From: JANSWY01 sp965228955
GTDB lineage: Bacteria > Bacteroidota > Bacteroidia > Cytophagales > Cyclobacteriaceae
Assembly (NCBI GenBank): GCA_965228955.1
Contig: OZ245848.1
Location: 4,774,001 to 4,838,000, forward strand
Direction of reading: 5' to 3'
Length of the DNA stretch: 64,000 bases
Each line of letters begins with the position of its first letter. The stretch's first letter is position 1. Shown one piece after another: positions 34,977 through 43,331 of this stretch. Made by a program: the position numbers and the translations under genes. A model generated the notes under the pieces. That model saw only the letters and a list, made by a program, of their open reading frames with translations. It was not told the origin of the DNA and ran no database searches.

Positions 34977-35051
34977 TTATAATTGATTTCTTTTATTCTC
35001 ATTCATCATATAATAAAAACCCGAGTTTCCATACCAACCATGGGGCATCAT
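34977..35051 (-). CDS. Possible 24-residue leader peptide rich in aromatic residues
   Basis: A short frame from tandem ATG codons at 35051/35048 to TAA at 34977 reads MMPHGWYGNSGFYYMMNENK and four more residues. It has W, Y, F, Y, Y within nine codons and ends 8 bases before the terminator stem. The antiterminator-like arm lies inside its coding region. This is the layout of a translational attenuator leader, or of an independent tiny gene with its own terminator. There is no Shine-Dalgarno sequence, as usual here. Confidence 0.3.
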   Translation of the reverse strand: MMPHGWYGNSGFYYMMNENKRNQL

Positions 35052-35246
35052 TGGCCGTGAGTGTATTTGCGATATGATAAAACTCTGATCTCAATTGATA
35101 TTAATTTTCATGCAAGATTAAGCATTCAAGTCACTTTTGAAATAGGTAAACGAAGTTATAACGAAATACTAATGCATCTCTAACTTAAACAGAAAAGAGC
35201 TTAATAATCACTTCTTAGATTTCACATTCATTAAGGAAATCACATT

Positions 35247-35921
35247 ATGAAGTATCTATTTTTTTTGCTTATTATCTTATCAGTCATTAAGGTATCTGCA
35301 CAAAATGGAGGTGGACTCGGCAGCTACCTTTCACGAACAACATCAATGGCTGTGAGAGCAGAAACGCTGAAGGAAGAATCCGATAATCCAGAAGTTGTGG
35401 ATTGGCAGGAAGGTCTTCTAATTTCAATTGAAAATGATAGTCTCTACGGGTATATCAGGTACGATGGATTGAAGTCTCCAGAAGTAATAGAATTCAAAAA
35501 TGAAACTGAGTCAGGACAACAAACATTTGACATTCGTAATGTGAGTTCGTTCAGCTTCCTAACCAACTCAAAAAAATATGTCCGGTATTTCACCATTATT
35601 CATAGTGGTAAAAAGCAACATAATGTCCTCGAAAAAGTAGTTGCCGGAAAAATCACCTACTGGAAAAAAGCTAAAGTTTACCATTATGGATCCAGGAGTT
35701 CAAATACAATAACAGTTCCAAAGGTGGAGTATGATTATTTTTTCTCAACTTCCGGGCAATTTCAAAAGGTGAAAAACTTCAAAAAACAACTTGAGATCTT
35801 AGCTCAACCATATGACGTATCTCCAGAAACAATAGCTAAGTCGGAAGGGCTGAAATTGTCCAATTCCATTCAACGAGCAATGCTGGTGTACCACGTCAAT
35901 CAAGAAATTAGCAATCAATAA
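35247..35921 (+). CDS. Secreted protein of unknown function, paralogue B
   Basis: 224 residues with a signal peptide (MKYLFFLLIILSVIKVSAQ). The mature region is mainly beta, with NDSLYGYIRYDG-like strands and a C-terminal FQKVKNFKKQLEIL segment shared with the protein at 28473-29090. No known domain. It precedes phnD3 by 44 bases on the same strand and may be cotranscribed. Confidence 0.6.
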   Translation: MKYLFFLLIILSVIKVSAQNGGGLGSYLSRTTSMAVRAETLKEESDNPEVVDWQEGLLISIENDSLYGYIRYDGLKSPEVIEFKNETESGQQTFDIRNVSSFSFLTNSKKYVRYFTIIHSGKKQHNVLEKVVAGKITYWKKAKVYHYGSRSSNTITVPKVEYDYFFSTSGQFQKVKNFKKQLEILAQPYDVSPETIAKSEGLKLSNSIQRAMLVYHVNQEISNQ

Positions 35922-35965
35922 CCTAAGATTGAATATAACTCTAACATAAAACTCATGGCTGCAAA

Positions 35966-36889
35966 ATGGCGGCAGTATTACTTTGTAGTCAAACTAAAGT
36001 GAAATTGCGTTACTATATTCCCATACTAATATTCCTACTTGCCCTTTCTTCATGCGACAGAACCGACTCATATTCCAATCCTGATGAGCTGATTGTTTGT
36101 CTATCGGTTAGTGAAGACTATGATAAAACGGTAAATAAAGTAGAGGCCTTCCACTCATATCTCGAGAAGTCTTTGGGAATGAAAGTCAAGATTTTTAAGG
36201 TAACCAATGGATCAGCTGTAGTTGAAGCAATGAAGGCTAAAAAAATCCACCTTGGAAGTACCGGTGCATTTTCTTACATGGTCGCAAAATCGAAAATAGA
36301 TATTAGACCATTAGTTACTTCCGCATCAGTATCCACTGATACCATTCATCAATATTGGTCATGCCTTATTGTTCCAAAGGATTCACCTATCAAAAATGTA
36401 AATGATTTGATAGACCAAAAAAATGAGCTTACACTGGCCTGGTCCTACCCTACTTCTACTTCAGGGCATCTGGTGCCAAGAGACTTTCTAAGCAAAATTG
36501 GAATTGAACAGGAGGACTTCAAAGATGTGATGATTTCTGAAAGTCATGTTGCTTCCTTATACAACTGTATCTCAGGTAAGATAGATGTGGCTGCTGTTAA
36601 TAATACAACTTTAAGTACTTATTTGAAAAGGGGAAAAATAAAAAAAGAAGATTACAGAATTATTTGGGAATCAGAACCGATTCCCAGAGGTGCCATTTTT
36701 GTTAGCAGTGACTTAAATGATCAACTAGCTGATAAAATCCAAAAGGCTCTTACCGATTTAGATGATATTGACCCGGAAGCTTCCCAAAAAATTCACTATC
36801 AGTACGAATATCAAATCAAGTATGTATCCATTGATGACTCATATTATGATTCATTGAGGATGATGGCGAAGAATACTGGTCTTTTATAG
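35966..36889 (+). CDS. phnD: PhnD-family substrate-binding lipoprotein (PhnD 3)
   Basis: Up to 307 residues; lipobox LSSC at about residues 27-30. The ATG at 35966 gives a long n-region, so a GTG at 35999 (KLRYYIPILIF...) is an equally good start. PhnD features: NGSAVVEAMKAKKIHLGSTGAFSYMVA and YPTSTSGHLVPRDFL. It lacks the cleft Cys of PhnD 1 and 2. Lying upstream of a ThiE-like gene and phnCEE, it is the likeliest binding protein for that permease. A single CTAACAT motif lies at 35941. Confidence 0.83.
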   Translation: MAAVLLCSQTKVKLRYYIPILIFLLALSSCDRTDSYSNPDELIVCLSVSEDYDKTVNKVEAFHSYLEKSLGMKVKIFKVTNGSAVVEAMKAKKIHLGSTGAFSYMVAKSKIDIRPLVTSASVSTDTIHQYWSCLIVPKDSPIKNVNDLIDQKNELTLAWSYPTSTSGHLVPRDFLSKIGIEQEDFKDVMISESHVASLYNCISGKIDVAAVNNTTLSTYLKRGKIKKEDYRIIWESEPIPRGAIFVSSDLNDQLADKIQKALTDLDDIDPEASQKIHYQYEYQIKYVSIDDSYYDSLRMMAKNTGLL

Positions 36890-36903
36890 TTTTTAATCAG
36901 CTT

Positions 36904-37572
36904 ATGCATTTATACCTACTAAGTAATTTCCACACCATACCCAATGAGCACTTTGCACTGAACCTAATGTTCTGCGAAGGTCTTGAAACCTTTCATCTCA
37001 GAAAAAAGGAATACGATGAACAACAAATGCGAAAATACATTGAGCGTATTCCTAGCCATTTTCACGACAGGATAATTATTCATTCTCACTTTAACCTTGC
37101 TAGTGAATACAAATTGAAAGGTGCACACTTCACGAAGAAATATACGCTTGAAGACTACAAACATGACCAAAACGATTCTTGCTTGGAATGTAAATCATTT
37201 GAAAGAGTAGGTTTTTCCTTTCATAGCCTTGGTGAAGTTGAGAAAGATGGAAAATTGTATGATTATGTATTTCTAAGTCCAATTTTTGATAGTATTTCCA
37301 ATAAGGGATACAACAGTAAGTTTAAACTCAATGAACTGAGACAATATTTGCAGCATACTGTAGACAGACCTGAAGTAGTTGGTCTTGGTGGAATCAATAC
37401 TACTAAAGTCCATATGGCTCATGATATGGGCTTTGATAGTATTGCCTTACTTGGTTATATCTGGACAGACTATGAAACTGACCAGAATTTGATTTCATTA
37501 GGCAACAAATTTATTGGAATTCAAAAAATGATTGAAGAGAAAAATCAGGCTAAAATTGTAAGCACTGTCTAA
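36904..37572 (+). CDS. Thiamine-phosphate-synthase-like (ThiE/TenI family) protein
   Basis: 222 residues with TIM-barrel ThiE/TenI features: IHSHFNLASEYKLKGAHF (about 59-76), FVFLSPIFDS-type phosphate loop (YVFLSPIFDSISNKGY) and VVGLGGINTTKV. These are found in Bacteroidota TenI/ThiE proteins that couple or sort thiazole and pyrimidine phosphates. An unusual CLEC motif is at C93/C96. It lies 14 bases after phnD3, so it belongs to the transport cluster; its role there is unclear. It may act on a phosphorylated ligand rather than on thiamine. Confidence 0.65.
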   Translation: MHLYLLSNFHTIPNEHFALNLMFCEGLETFHLRKKEYDEQQMRKYIERIPSHFHDRIIIHSHFNLASEYKLKGAHFTKKYTLEDYKHDQNDSCLECKSFERVGFSFHSLGEVEKDGKLYDYVFLSPIFDSISNKGYNSKFKLNELRQYLQHTVDRPEVVGLGGINTTKVHMAHDMGFDSIALLGYIWTDYETDQNLISLGNKFIGIQKMIEEKNQAKIVSTV

Positions 37573-37591
37573 TACACAAAGCTTGTTAAAA

Positions 37592-37637
37592 GCTAACATT
37601 CGACTTGCTCGACCCTAACATTCCCCCTCTACTTTAG
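37592..37637 (+). promoter_or_regulatory. Pho-box-like promoter of the phnC operon
   Basis: GCTAACA (37592), ACTTGCT (37603) and CCTAACA (37614-37620) are 11 bp apart, with GCTTGTT one more unit upstream (37581). After exactly 9 bases comes TACTTTAG (37630-37637), one base off the -7 consensus. The phnC ATG is 19 bases on. Geometry is identical to the phnG promoter. Confidence 0.6.
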
Positions 37638-37656
37638 CCAAAAAGACTAAAGCTAA

Positions 37657-38445
37657 ATGATTGAGGTTAAAGATGTTGTGAAGAGTTTGCCTAACGGGAA
37701 ACAAATCCTTAACGGAATTACATTCCAAGCCAAAAAAGGTGATTTTATTGGCATATTAGGCCCAAGTGGAGCTGGGAAAACAGTAACAATGAGATGCCTC
37801 AATGGCCTCACTAAACCGACCAGCGGTAATATCTATATCCATTCCAAAGGAGAAACAAAAGACCTGACATCCTGTAACGGCAAGTCTCTGAGAGAATTGA
37901 GGCAAAAAATAGGAATTGTATTCCAGGGATTTAATCTGGTCAAAAGGCTATCAGTTCTTGATAATGTCATGATTGGTAGACTTGGGCAAATCAATACTCT
38001 TAGAAGCTTACTATACGGGTTTACTGATGCTGAAGCACAGGAGGCTCTTGAAGCTCTAGAGAAAGTTAAAATCAGTCATCTGGCTCATAGAAAAGTGGCC
38101 TCATTATCTGGAGGTGAGCAACAACGAGTGGCAATTGCCAGAGCTATATTTCAAAAACCTTATATGCTATTAGCTGATGAACCAATTGCTAATTTGGATC
38201 CAAGCAATGCGAAAAAGATTATGAAACTCCTTAAGCCACTTGCGGAGGAGATGCCAATAATCGGTGTTTTTCATCAACCAGAAATCGCTGCAAAATACTG
38301 TAATCGAATTATTGCTATTCAGGAAGGACGAATTGTGTATGATGGTGATTCGAAAATTTCTGATGATTTATTAGCTGAAATTTACGGCGAAGAATTACAG
38401 CAGTTGGAAGACGCAACTCATACTCCAGACTTAGCATATTCATGA
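37657..38445 (+). CDS. phnC: Phosphonate ABC transporter ATP-binding protein PhnC
   Basis: 262-residue importer ATPase. Walker A GPSGAGKT (about 34-41), Q-loop VFQGFNLVKRLSVLDNV, signature LSGGEQQRVAIARA and Walker B MLLADEPIANLD are complete. The RLSVLDNVMIGRLG segment is typical of PhnC. Its stop overlaps the start of the first phnE by 4 bases (ATGA), showing an operon. Confidence 0.92.
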   Translation: MIEVKDVVKSLPNGKQILNGITFQAKKGDFIGILGPSGAGKTVTMRCLNGLTKPTSGNIYIHSKGETKDLTSCNGKSLRELRQKIGIVFQGFNLVKRLSVLDNVMIGRLGQINTLRSLLYGFTDAEAQEALEALEKVKISHLAHRKVASLSGGEQQRVAIARAIFQKPYMLLADEPIANLDPSNAKKIMKLLKPLAEEMPIIGVFHQPEIAAKYCNRIIAIQEGRIVYDGDSKISDDLLAEIYGEELQQLEDATHTPDLAYS

Positions 38446-39230
38446 ACTTGACAATCATCAAAAGACGGTTGAAAAAATTCCTGATTTTCGCCGTATTCGT
38501 CATCTTGTTTGTCTGGTCGGCAGTTCTTTGCAAAGTAGACCTGGACATATTTAGAGGAGGTATATCTGAAGGATTCGCCTTTTTAGGAGAAATGTTCCCT
38601 CCTGATTTTTCTGCATTTGGAGAAATGATTTATCCAGCATTTGAGACCATTTTAATTGCGCTGTTAGCAACATTTCTTGGTGCACTATTCTCATTTGCTT
38701 TTGCGCTGGCTGGAGCTGCGAACTTATCTCCGGTTTGGTTGAAAACTATCAGCAGGTTTGCCATGGCAACAGAACGGGCGCTTCCTGAAATAATCATCAT
38801 TTTATTACTTGTAGCCGCTTTAGGCCTGGGTCCATTTCCCGGAGTTGTCGCATTAGCAATAGGATGCCTGGGGATGCTCGGCCGATTATACTCTGACGCC
38901 ATTGAAGAAGTCAATCCAAAAACAATCGAAGCTGTTGCGTCAGTAGGTGCTAACAAAGTACAAATTATTCAGTACGTTATTATACCAGAAGTATTGCCAT
39001 CAGTCATTTCCAACACCTTATTCCGATTGGAAATCAATATCAGATTATCGGTTTTGCTGGGTGCAGTTGGAGCTGGAGGCATTGGATATGAGATCTTCTA
39101 TTCATTCCAATTGCTGGAATATGAAAGAGCAACCACTGCAATTATTGTTGTTCTTGCACTTGTCTTTTTATCTGAGCGCCTGTCCGACTTTTTAAGAAAG
39201 AAAATTAACCCTGGAGGGAAATTGGTATGA
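38442..39230 (+). CDS. phnE: Phosphonate ABC transporter permease PhnE (1)
   Basis: 262-residue inner-membrane permease with about six membrane helices. The EAA-type cytoplasmic loop is EAVASVGANKVQIIQYVIIPEVLPSVISN, which contacts PhnC. The segment ATERALPEIIIILLLVAALGLGPFPGV is typical of PhnE. It overlaps phnC and the second permease by 4 bases each; the two permeases would form a heterodimer. Confidence 0.92.
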   Translation: MNLTIIKRRLKKFLIFAVFVILFVWSAVLCKVDLDIFRGGISEGFAFLGEMFPPDFSAFGEMIYPAFETILIALLATFLGALFSFAFALAGAANLSPVWLKTISRFAMATERALPEIIIILLLVAALGLGPFPGVVALAIGCLGMLGRLYSDAIEEVNPKTIEAVASVGANKVQIIQYVIIPEVLPSVISNTLFRLEINIRLSVLLGAVGAGGIGYEIFYSFQLLEYERATTAIIVVLALVFLSERLSDFLRKKINPGGKLV

Positions 39231-40048
39231 ATGATCTATTACTTAATAAAAAAAGCCTTCCCTCAGAGAAGTTTAAGAAGAGAGTTACGATTTTCTCTTT
39301 CCTCGCCATTGTAGTTGTTGGAATGTCTATTCAATTAGACTTCAACCCAACACTATTTTTCACAGAAGGTCACCATCTATTTAACCTGTTGGGAGAAATG
39401 CTTCCACCAAAAATTGATGTTCTCTGGAAGAAGAGCAATGTTTTCACTTCTATTCTGGAAACTTTGGCAATGGCATTTATGGGAACCGTCATAGGAGGAA
39501 CTGGTGCATTAATTGCTGCATTCCTGGCAGCAAAAAATACAAGCCCCGCACCATTCATCAGATCCTTCTTCCGACTTATGATGTCACTTGAAAGGGTGAT
39601 TCCAAGGCTAGTTTTAATCCTTGTATTTGTGATTGCCTTAGGACTAGGGCCATTTGCCGGAATGATTACTCTTTGCGTAAGCACTATCGGAATGTTTGGT
39701 AAGCTATTCGCGGATTCAATTGAAGAAGTGGAAGTAGAGCCGGTTGAAGCTGTGTATGCAATTGGAGCAAATAAACTTCAAGCCATTAGATACAGCATAA
39801 TTCCTCAAGTGATTCCTTCCTTCATTTCAAATCTATTTTATGCTTTCGATGTGAATCTAAGAGCCGCAATCGGTTTAGGGATTTTTGGTGGTGGTGGAAT
39901 AGGATTTGAAATCCACATGGCTATGAAAATGCTGAGATATAGCGATGCTTTGGCATTGATTCTTTTCACTATTGTGTTGATCACACTTTTCGAAAAGGTA
40001 TCTGATTTCTTGAGAGCAGGGATTTTGAAAGAAGAAACACTGAGCTAA
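39227..40048 (+). CDS. phnE: Phosphonate ABC transporter permease PhnE (2)
   Basis: 273-residue paralogue of the preceding permease with the same layout: EAVYAIGANKLQAIRYSIIPQVIPSFISN as EAA loop and SLERVIPRLVLILVFVIALGLGPFAG. Two distinct PhnE subunits per operon are common outside E. coli. It is followed after 12 bases by an MFS transporter gene. Confidence 0.92.
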   Translation: MNDLLLNKKSLPSEKFKKRVTIFSFLAIVVVGMSIQLDFNPTLFFTEGHHLFNLLGEMLPPKIDVLWKKSNVFTSILETLAMAFMGTVIGGTGALIAAFLAAKNTSPAPFIRSFFRLMMSLERVIPRLVLILVFVIALGLGPFAGMITLCVSTIGMFGKLFADSIEEVEVEPVEAVYAIGANKLQAIRYSIIPQVIPSFISNLFYAFDVNLRAAIGLGIFGGGGIGFEIHMAMKMLRYSDALALILFTIVLITLFEKVSDFLRAGILKEETLS

Positions 40049-40060
40049 AGGCAGCATAAT

Positions 40061-41332
40061 ATGAGAATGATTGCCGCACTGAAATTCAGGAATTACAGAA
40101 TATTTATTACTGGTCAGGCGCTTTCCAATATTGGTAACTTAATGCAGCAAGTTGCTGTGAGTTGGTTGGCTTATCAATTAACAGATTCTGCGTTTGTCCT
40201 TGGTATTGTGACCTTCGCCAAACAAATGGCGGCCTTCTTCACAGGCCTATTCGCAGGTGTAATTGCTGATCGTTTCAATAAAAAGCAGATTATTCAAATT
40301 GCTCAGCTACTAATTGGAATTGCTTCACTTTTAATGGCCATCATCACTTGGATGGAACTAGCTACAATAACCTTTTTGATTGGGGTACAGCTTTTTATGG
40401 GGTTAATGAAAGGTCTGGAAATTCCGTGCCGACAAGCATTAGTCAATAACATCCTACCTGACAGGCAATACCTGATGAATGCCATTGCTCTCAACTCAAC
40501 TGTTTTTAATACAGCACGAGTATTAGGCCCAGGCATTGCTGGGTTACTGATACCAATTGCTGGTGAGGCTTTGTGCTTTTTCATATATGCGGTGCTGAGT
40601 TTATTTATTGTAGTCACACTAATATTTGTAAAGACTTATGGAGAAACCAAGCAAGACTCCAAACTGAATTTCCGTGCAGAGTTCTTAGAAGGAGCGCAAT
40701 ATGCATTTGGGTTTCCATCTATCAAACTGTCTATCCTCTTTGTTGGTGCATTTACATTAGTTGGGGTTTCATTCATTGTTTTGCTTCCATTATTAACAGG
40801 AGAAGTCTTTCAGGAAGGATCTGAAGTTTTTGGTTACATGAATAGTGCTCTTGGTCTTGGTGCCATTGTGGGAGGTGTCTTTTTGGCTAATAAGTCTCAA
40901 TCAGACGGAATTCAAAAACTAATATTTTTTGCAGCAGCACTGTTCTCTGTCTCGCTACTAGCAATATCAGTTTCAAATGCCTTGATGCTCACCTTGATGG
41001 CTATTGCATTCACTGGATTAGGAAGGGTTATCGTTTTTGCAGGTACGAATACGCTCCTACAAACTATCTCCGCAGAAGATAAACGTGGAAGAGTGCTAAG
41101 CTTATACATCGCGATGTTTATGGCTGGAGTAACACTTGGAGGAATTCTGGTTGGCGCCTTAGCAGATCTTGTTGGAGTGATGAACACAATACTTTTAGAA
41201 GGGTGTGTATGTCTTACAATTTGTTTCGTATATCTATATCAACTAAAAGGTCTGAAAGTCAAAAATGACGCTTATATGGATAAACAAGGTAGCCTTACTG
41301 AAAACACAGATCAGCTTTCGAAAGCTAGTTAA
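40061..41332 (+). CDS. Major facilitator superfamily transporter
   Basis: 423 residues with about 12 hydrophobic helices. The MFS signature loop GVIADRFNKKQII lies after helix 2, and the internal half-repeat is visible. It is of the EntS/MFS_3 exporter-like group (MQQVAVSWLAYQLTDSAFVLGIV). The substrate is unknown. Its place in the phnCEE operon suggests it exports or imports a phosphorus compound or a C-P lyase product, but no direct evidence exists. Confidence 0.82.
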   Translation: MRMIAALKFRNYRIFITGQALSNIGNLMQQVAVSWLAYQLTDSAFVLGIVTFAKQMAAFFTGLFAGVIADRFNKKQIIQIAQLLIGIASLLMAIITWMELATITFLIGVQLFMGLMKGLEIPCRQALVNNILPDRQYLMNAIALNSTVFNTARVLGPGIAGLLIPIAGEALCFFIYAVLSLFIVVTLIFVKTYGETKQDSKLNFRAEFLEGAQYAFGFPSIKLSILFVGAFTLVGVSFIVLLPLLTGEVFQEGSEVFGYMNSALGLGAIVGGVFLANKSQSDGIQKLIFFAAALFSVSLLAISVSNALMLTLMAIAFTGLGRVIVFAGTNTLLQTISAEDKRGRVLSLYIAMFMAGVTLGGILVGALADLVGVMNTILLEGCVCLTICFVYLYQLKGLKVKNDAYMDKQGSLTENTDQLSKAS

Positions 41333-41341
41333 GAACACAGG

Positions 41342-41398
41342 TTTAACCCTAATCTACCCTCCAACTAACCCATTGCTAATACCCTTCCATGACTTTTA
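41342..41398 (+). promoter_or_regulatory. Pho-box-like promoter of phnM copy 2
   Basis: Four 7-bp units every 11 bp: TTTAACC (41342), TCTACCC (41353), ACTAACC (41364) and GCTAATA (41375-41381). Nine bases later GACTTTTA (41391-41398) matches the central six bases of the phnG -7 box. This is the longest repeat array in the window. It argues for the ATG at 41404, leaving a leader of only a few bases. Confidence 0.55.
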
Positions 41399-41403
41399 CC
41401 ATT

Positions 41404-42603
41404 ATGGAAGAAATTAAGGCACTAAAGCTAACAAACGCAAGAATAGTCACACCTCAGGAAAATTTCATAGGTAGTGTAATCATTGAAGATGGTATCATCA
41501 CAGAAATCACTAAAAACACTTTAAATGATGCTCTGGACCTTTCCGGAAAGTGGTTAGTTCCAGGTTGCATAGATATTCATTCCGACTACCTGGAGAAAGA
41601 ATTACACCCACGCCCAACTGCCAATTTTCCTCTTCCATTTGCCTTCCACTTCATGGATCAGAGAGCTGCAGCTTGTGGGATCACAACACTTTTTACAGCA
41701 ATAAGCTACACTGAGAACTTAAGTATGAATCGTACGTATGAGGATGCTATTGAGAAAAGTAAAGAGTTGGACAAAATTGCTACTTCTGGAATCATCAGAC
41801 ATTATATCCATTCCAGACTTGATCCTAATTCCGAAAGAGTCCTTGAGTATCTGGATGCAATGAAGGAAGTTGATTCGTTGAAGCTGGTTGTAGTCAATGA
41901 AAGTATTCCAGGTCAGCGTCAATTCAAACTGGAAGATTTAGTTGCAAAGCGTGCAAAGACTCTTCAAATCTCATTAGAGGAAAGTGAGAAGCTACTTCTT
42001 GAACAAATTACCGAAAGAAGCAAAGTAGACAAGAGGCCAGAAATAATGGAAGCCTTTCAGCACTTAATGCCAATAGGTTCTCACGATGATACCACAGTTC
42101 TGCATGTAGAGGAAGCCAAGCAATATGGAGCTACACTTTCAGAAATGCCTACTACCATAGAAGCCGCACGAAAAGCCAGAGATCTCGGAATGGCAATATG
42201 TATGGGGGCTCCCAATTATGTAAGAGGTGGTTCTCACTGTGGAAACCTTGCTTGTCATGAAGCTCTCAGTGAAGGATTAGTAGATATGCTTTGTAGTGAT
42301 TATCATTTCCCTACTATGCTCACTTCTGTATTAAAAATGATACAGGAAGGTATTGATCCTAGTGAGGCAGTTGGATATGTTAGTTTGAATCCAGCAAAAT
42401 TTCTCAATATGGATAAAGAAATAGGATCTATTGAGGTCGGTAAAAAGGCGGATTTAGTGGCTTTCAAGGAAGCAGAAAACTTTGCTAAAGTATCTCACTT
42501 ATGGGTTGATGGCAAATTGAAATTCACTTCTGACGTAGAAGAATCTAAAACCCCTACTCAAATCGAAGAGCCTGATTTTGAACAAGCAAAAGTCTTATTA
42601 TAG
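41404..42603 (+). CDS. PhnM-family amidohydrolase (copy 2)
   Basis: 399 residues from the ATG at 41404, preferred because the upstream ATG at 41389 lies inside the predicted promoter. Metal motifs H59-x-D61 (DIHSDYLE), SHDD and CSDYHFP are present, as is GGSHCGN, which copy 1 lacks. Where E. coli PhnM and copy 1 have MDHxPGQ, this protein has NESIPGQ: the Asp-His pair becomes Glu166-Ser167, so one likely metal ligand is lost. It may hydrolyse a different substrate from copy 1. Confidence 0.85.
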   Translation: MEEIKALKLTNARIVTPQENFIGSVIIEDGIITEITKNTLNDALDLSGKWLVPGCIDIHSDYLEKELHPRPTANFPLPFAFHFMDQRAAACGITTLFTAISYTENLSMNRTYEDAIEKSKELDKIATSGIIRHYIHSRLDPNSERVLEYLDAMKEVDSLKLVVVNESIPGQRQFKLEDLVAKRAKTLQISLEESEKLLLEQITERSKVDKRPEIMEAFQHLMPIGSHDDTTVLHVEEAKQYGATLSEMPTTIEAARKARDLGMAICMGAPNYVRGGSHCGNLACHEALSEGLVDMLCSDYHFPTMLTSVLKMIQEGIDPSEAVGYVSLNPAKFLNMDKEIGSIEVGKKADLVAFKEAENFAKVSHLWVDGKLKFTSDVEESKTPTQIEEPDFEQAKVLL

Positions 42604-42710
42604 ACCTCATTAGAAATGTTTATCTGTATTTAACGCTTTTCTATTACGCCCATAATTGGAATCTAATAATAGGCTCAGTCCTTTGTATAAAACTAAACTC
42701 TTATTACAAA

Positions 42711-43331
42711 ATGAAAAGACTAAGCATTGTAACCATCTTATTGACCATTTTTTGGAGTTTTAACTCAAATGCTCAATCAACTGAAGGAAAAACCAAAGTA
42801 CTCGTGGTTTCATTTATAGAAGACAATTTCTATAGTGATATCTATTCGAAGGAAGAAATAGCGAAAACCAACGATATCGAAAAAGAAGAAGTGATTCATC
42901 TATATGATGCCAAAGTGGCTCAAATATTCAAGGATATTTCAAATGAGGAAGTTTCGTACATCCAATGTCCTACAAATATGGTGGACGAATTGAGATATCA
43001 AATCAACTTCACAAAATCGCAGAAGAGAGGAATGGAGATAGTTACATCAGACCTTTCTGATATTTCAGACACTCAATTTGCAAGCTTCATCAATACTTGC
43101 AACGTGGATTATGTGATCTTCATTAATGCTTTTAGAATGTCCTGGGTGGGTGATCCTCAATACAAATTGGATAACGGAATTCACTATTCTATTTACAATC
43201 AGAAGAAAGAAGAAGTTACATCCGATGTAGCAATCTTTTCCACTCCTAAGCTAATTCCAATCACGAAAATGGAGAAGAAATGCACAAAATCAGTTGGTAA
43301 GCTCTCCAACCTATTTGCAAGATTAGATTGA
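42711..43331 (+). CDS. Secreted protein of unknown function
   Basis: 206 residues with a signal peptide (MKRLSIVTILLTIFWSFNSNAQ). The mature part looks alpha/beta, beginning TKVLVVSFIEDNFYSDI and containing CNVDYVIFINAFRMSWVG, which recalls secreted proteins that bind or report outer-membrane components, but no family is certain. The 3' end overlaps convergent phnN by 9 bases. It is downstream of phnM2 with a 108-base gap. Confidence 0.55.
   Translation: MKRLSIVTILLTIFWSFNSNAQSTEGKTKVLVVSFIEDNFYSDIYSKEEIAKTNDIEKEEVIHLYDAKVAQIFKDISNEEVSYIQCPTNMVDELRYQINFTKSQKRGMEIVTSDLSDISDTQFASFINTCNVDYVIFINAFRMSWVGDPQYKLDNGIHYSIYNQKKEEVTSDVAIFSTPKLIPITKMEKKCTKSVGKLSNLFARLD

Noticed and set aside
35929..35974. 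A Pho-box-like promoter before phnD3, based on CTAACAT at 35941.
   Set aside because: Only one unit fits and no -7 box occurs at the required spacing.
36904..37572. The CLEC motif of the ThiE-like protein as a donor of the missing PhnJ cluster ligands.
   Set aside because: Two cysteines in an unrelated fold, in a separate transcription unit; no evidence of interaction.
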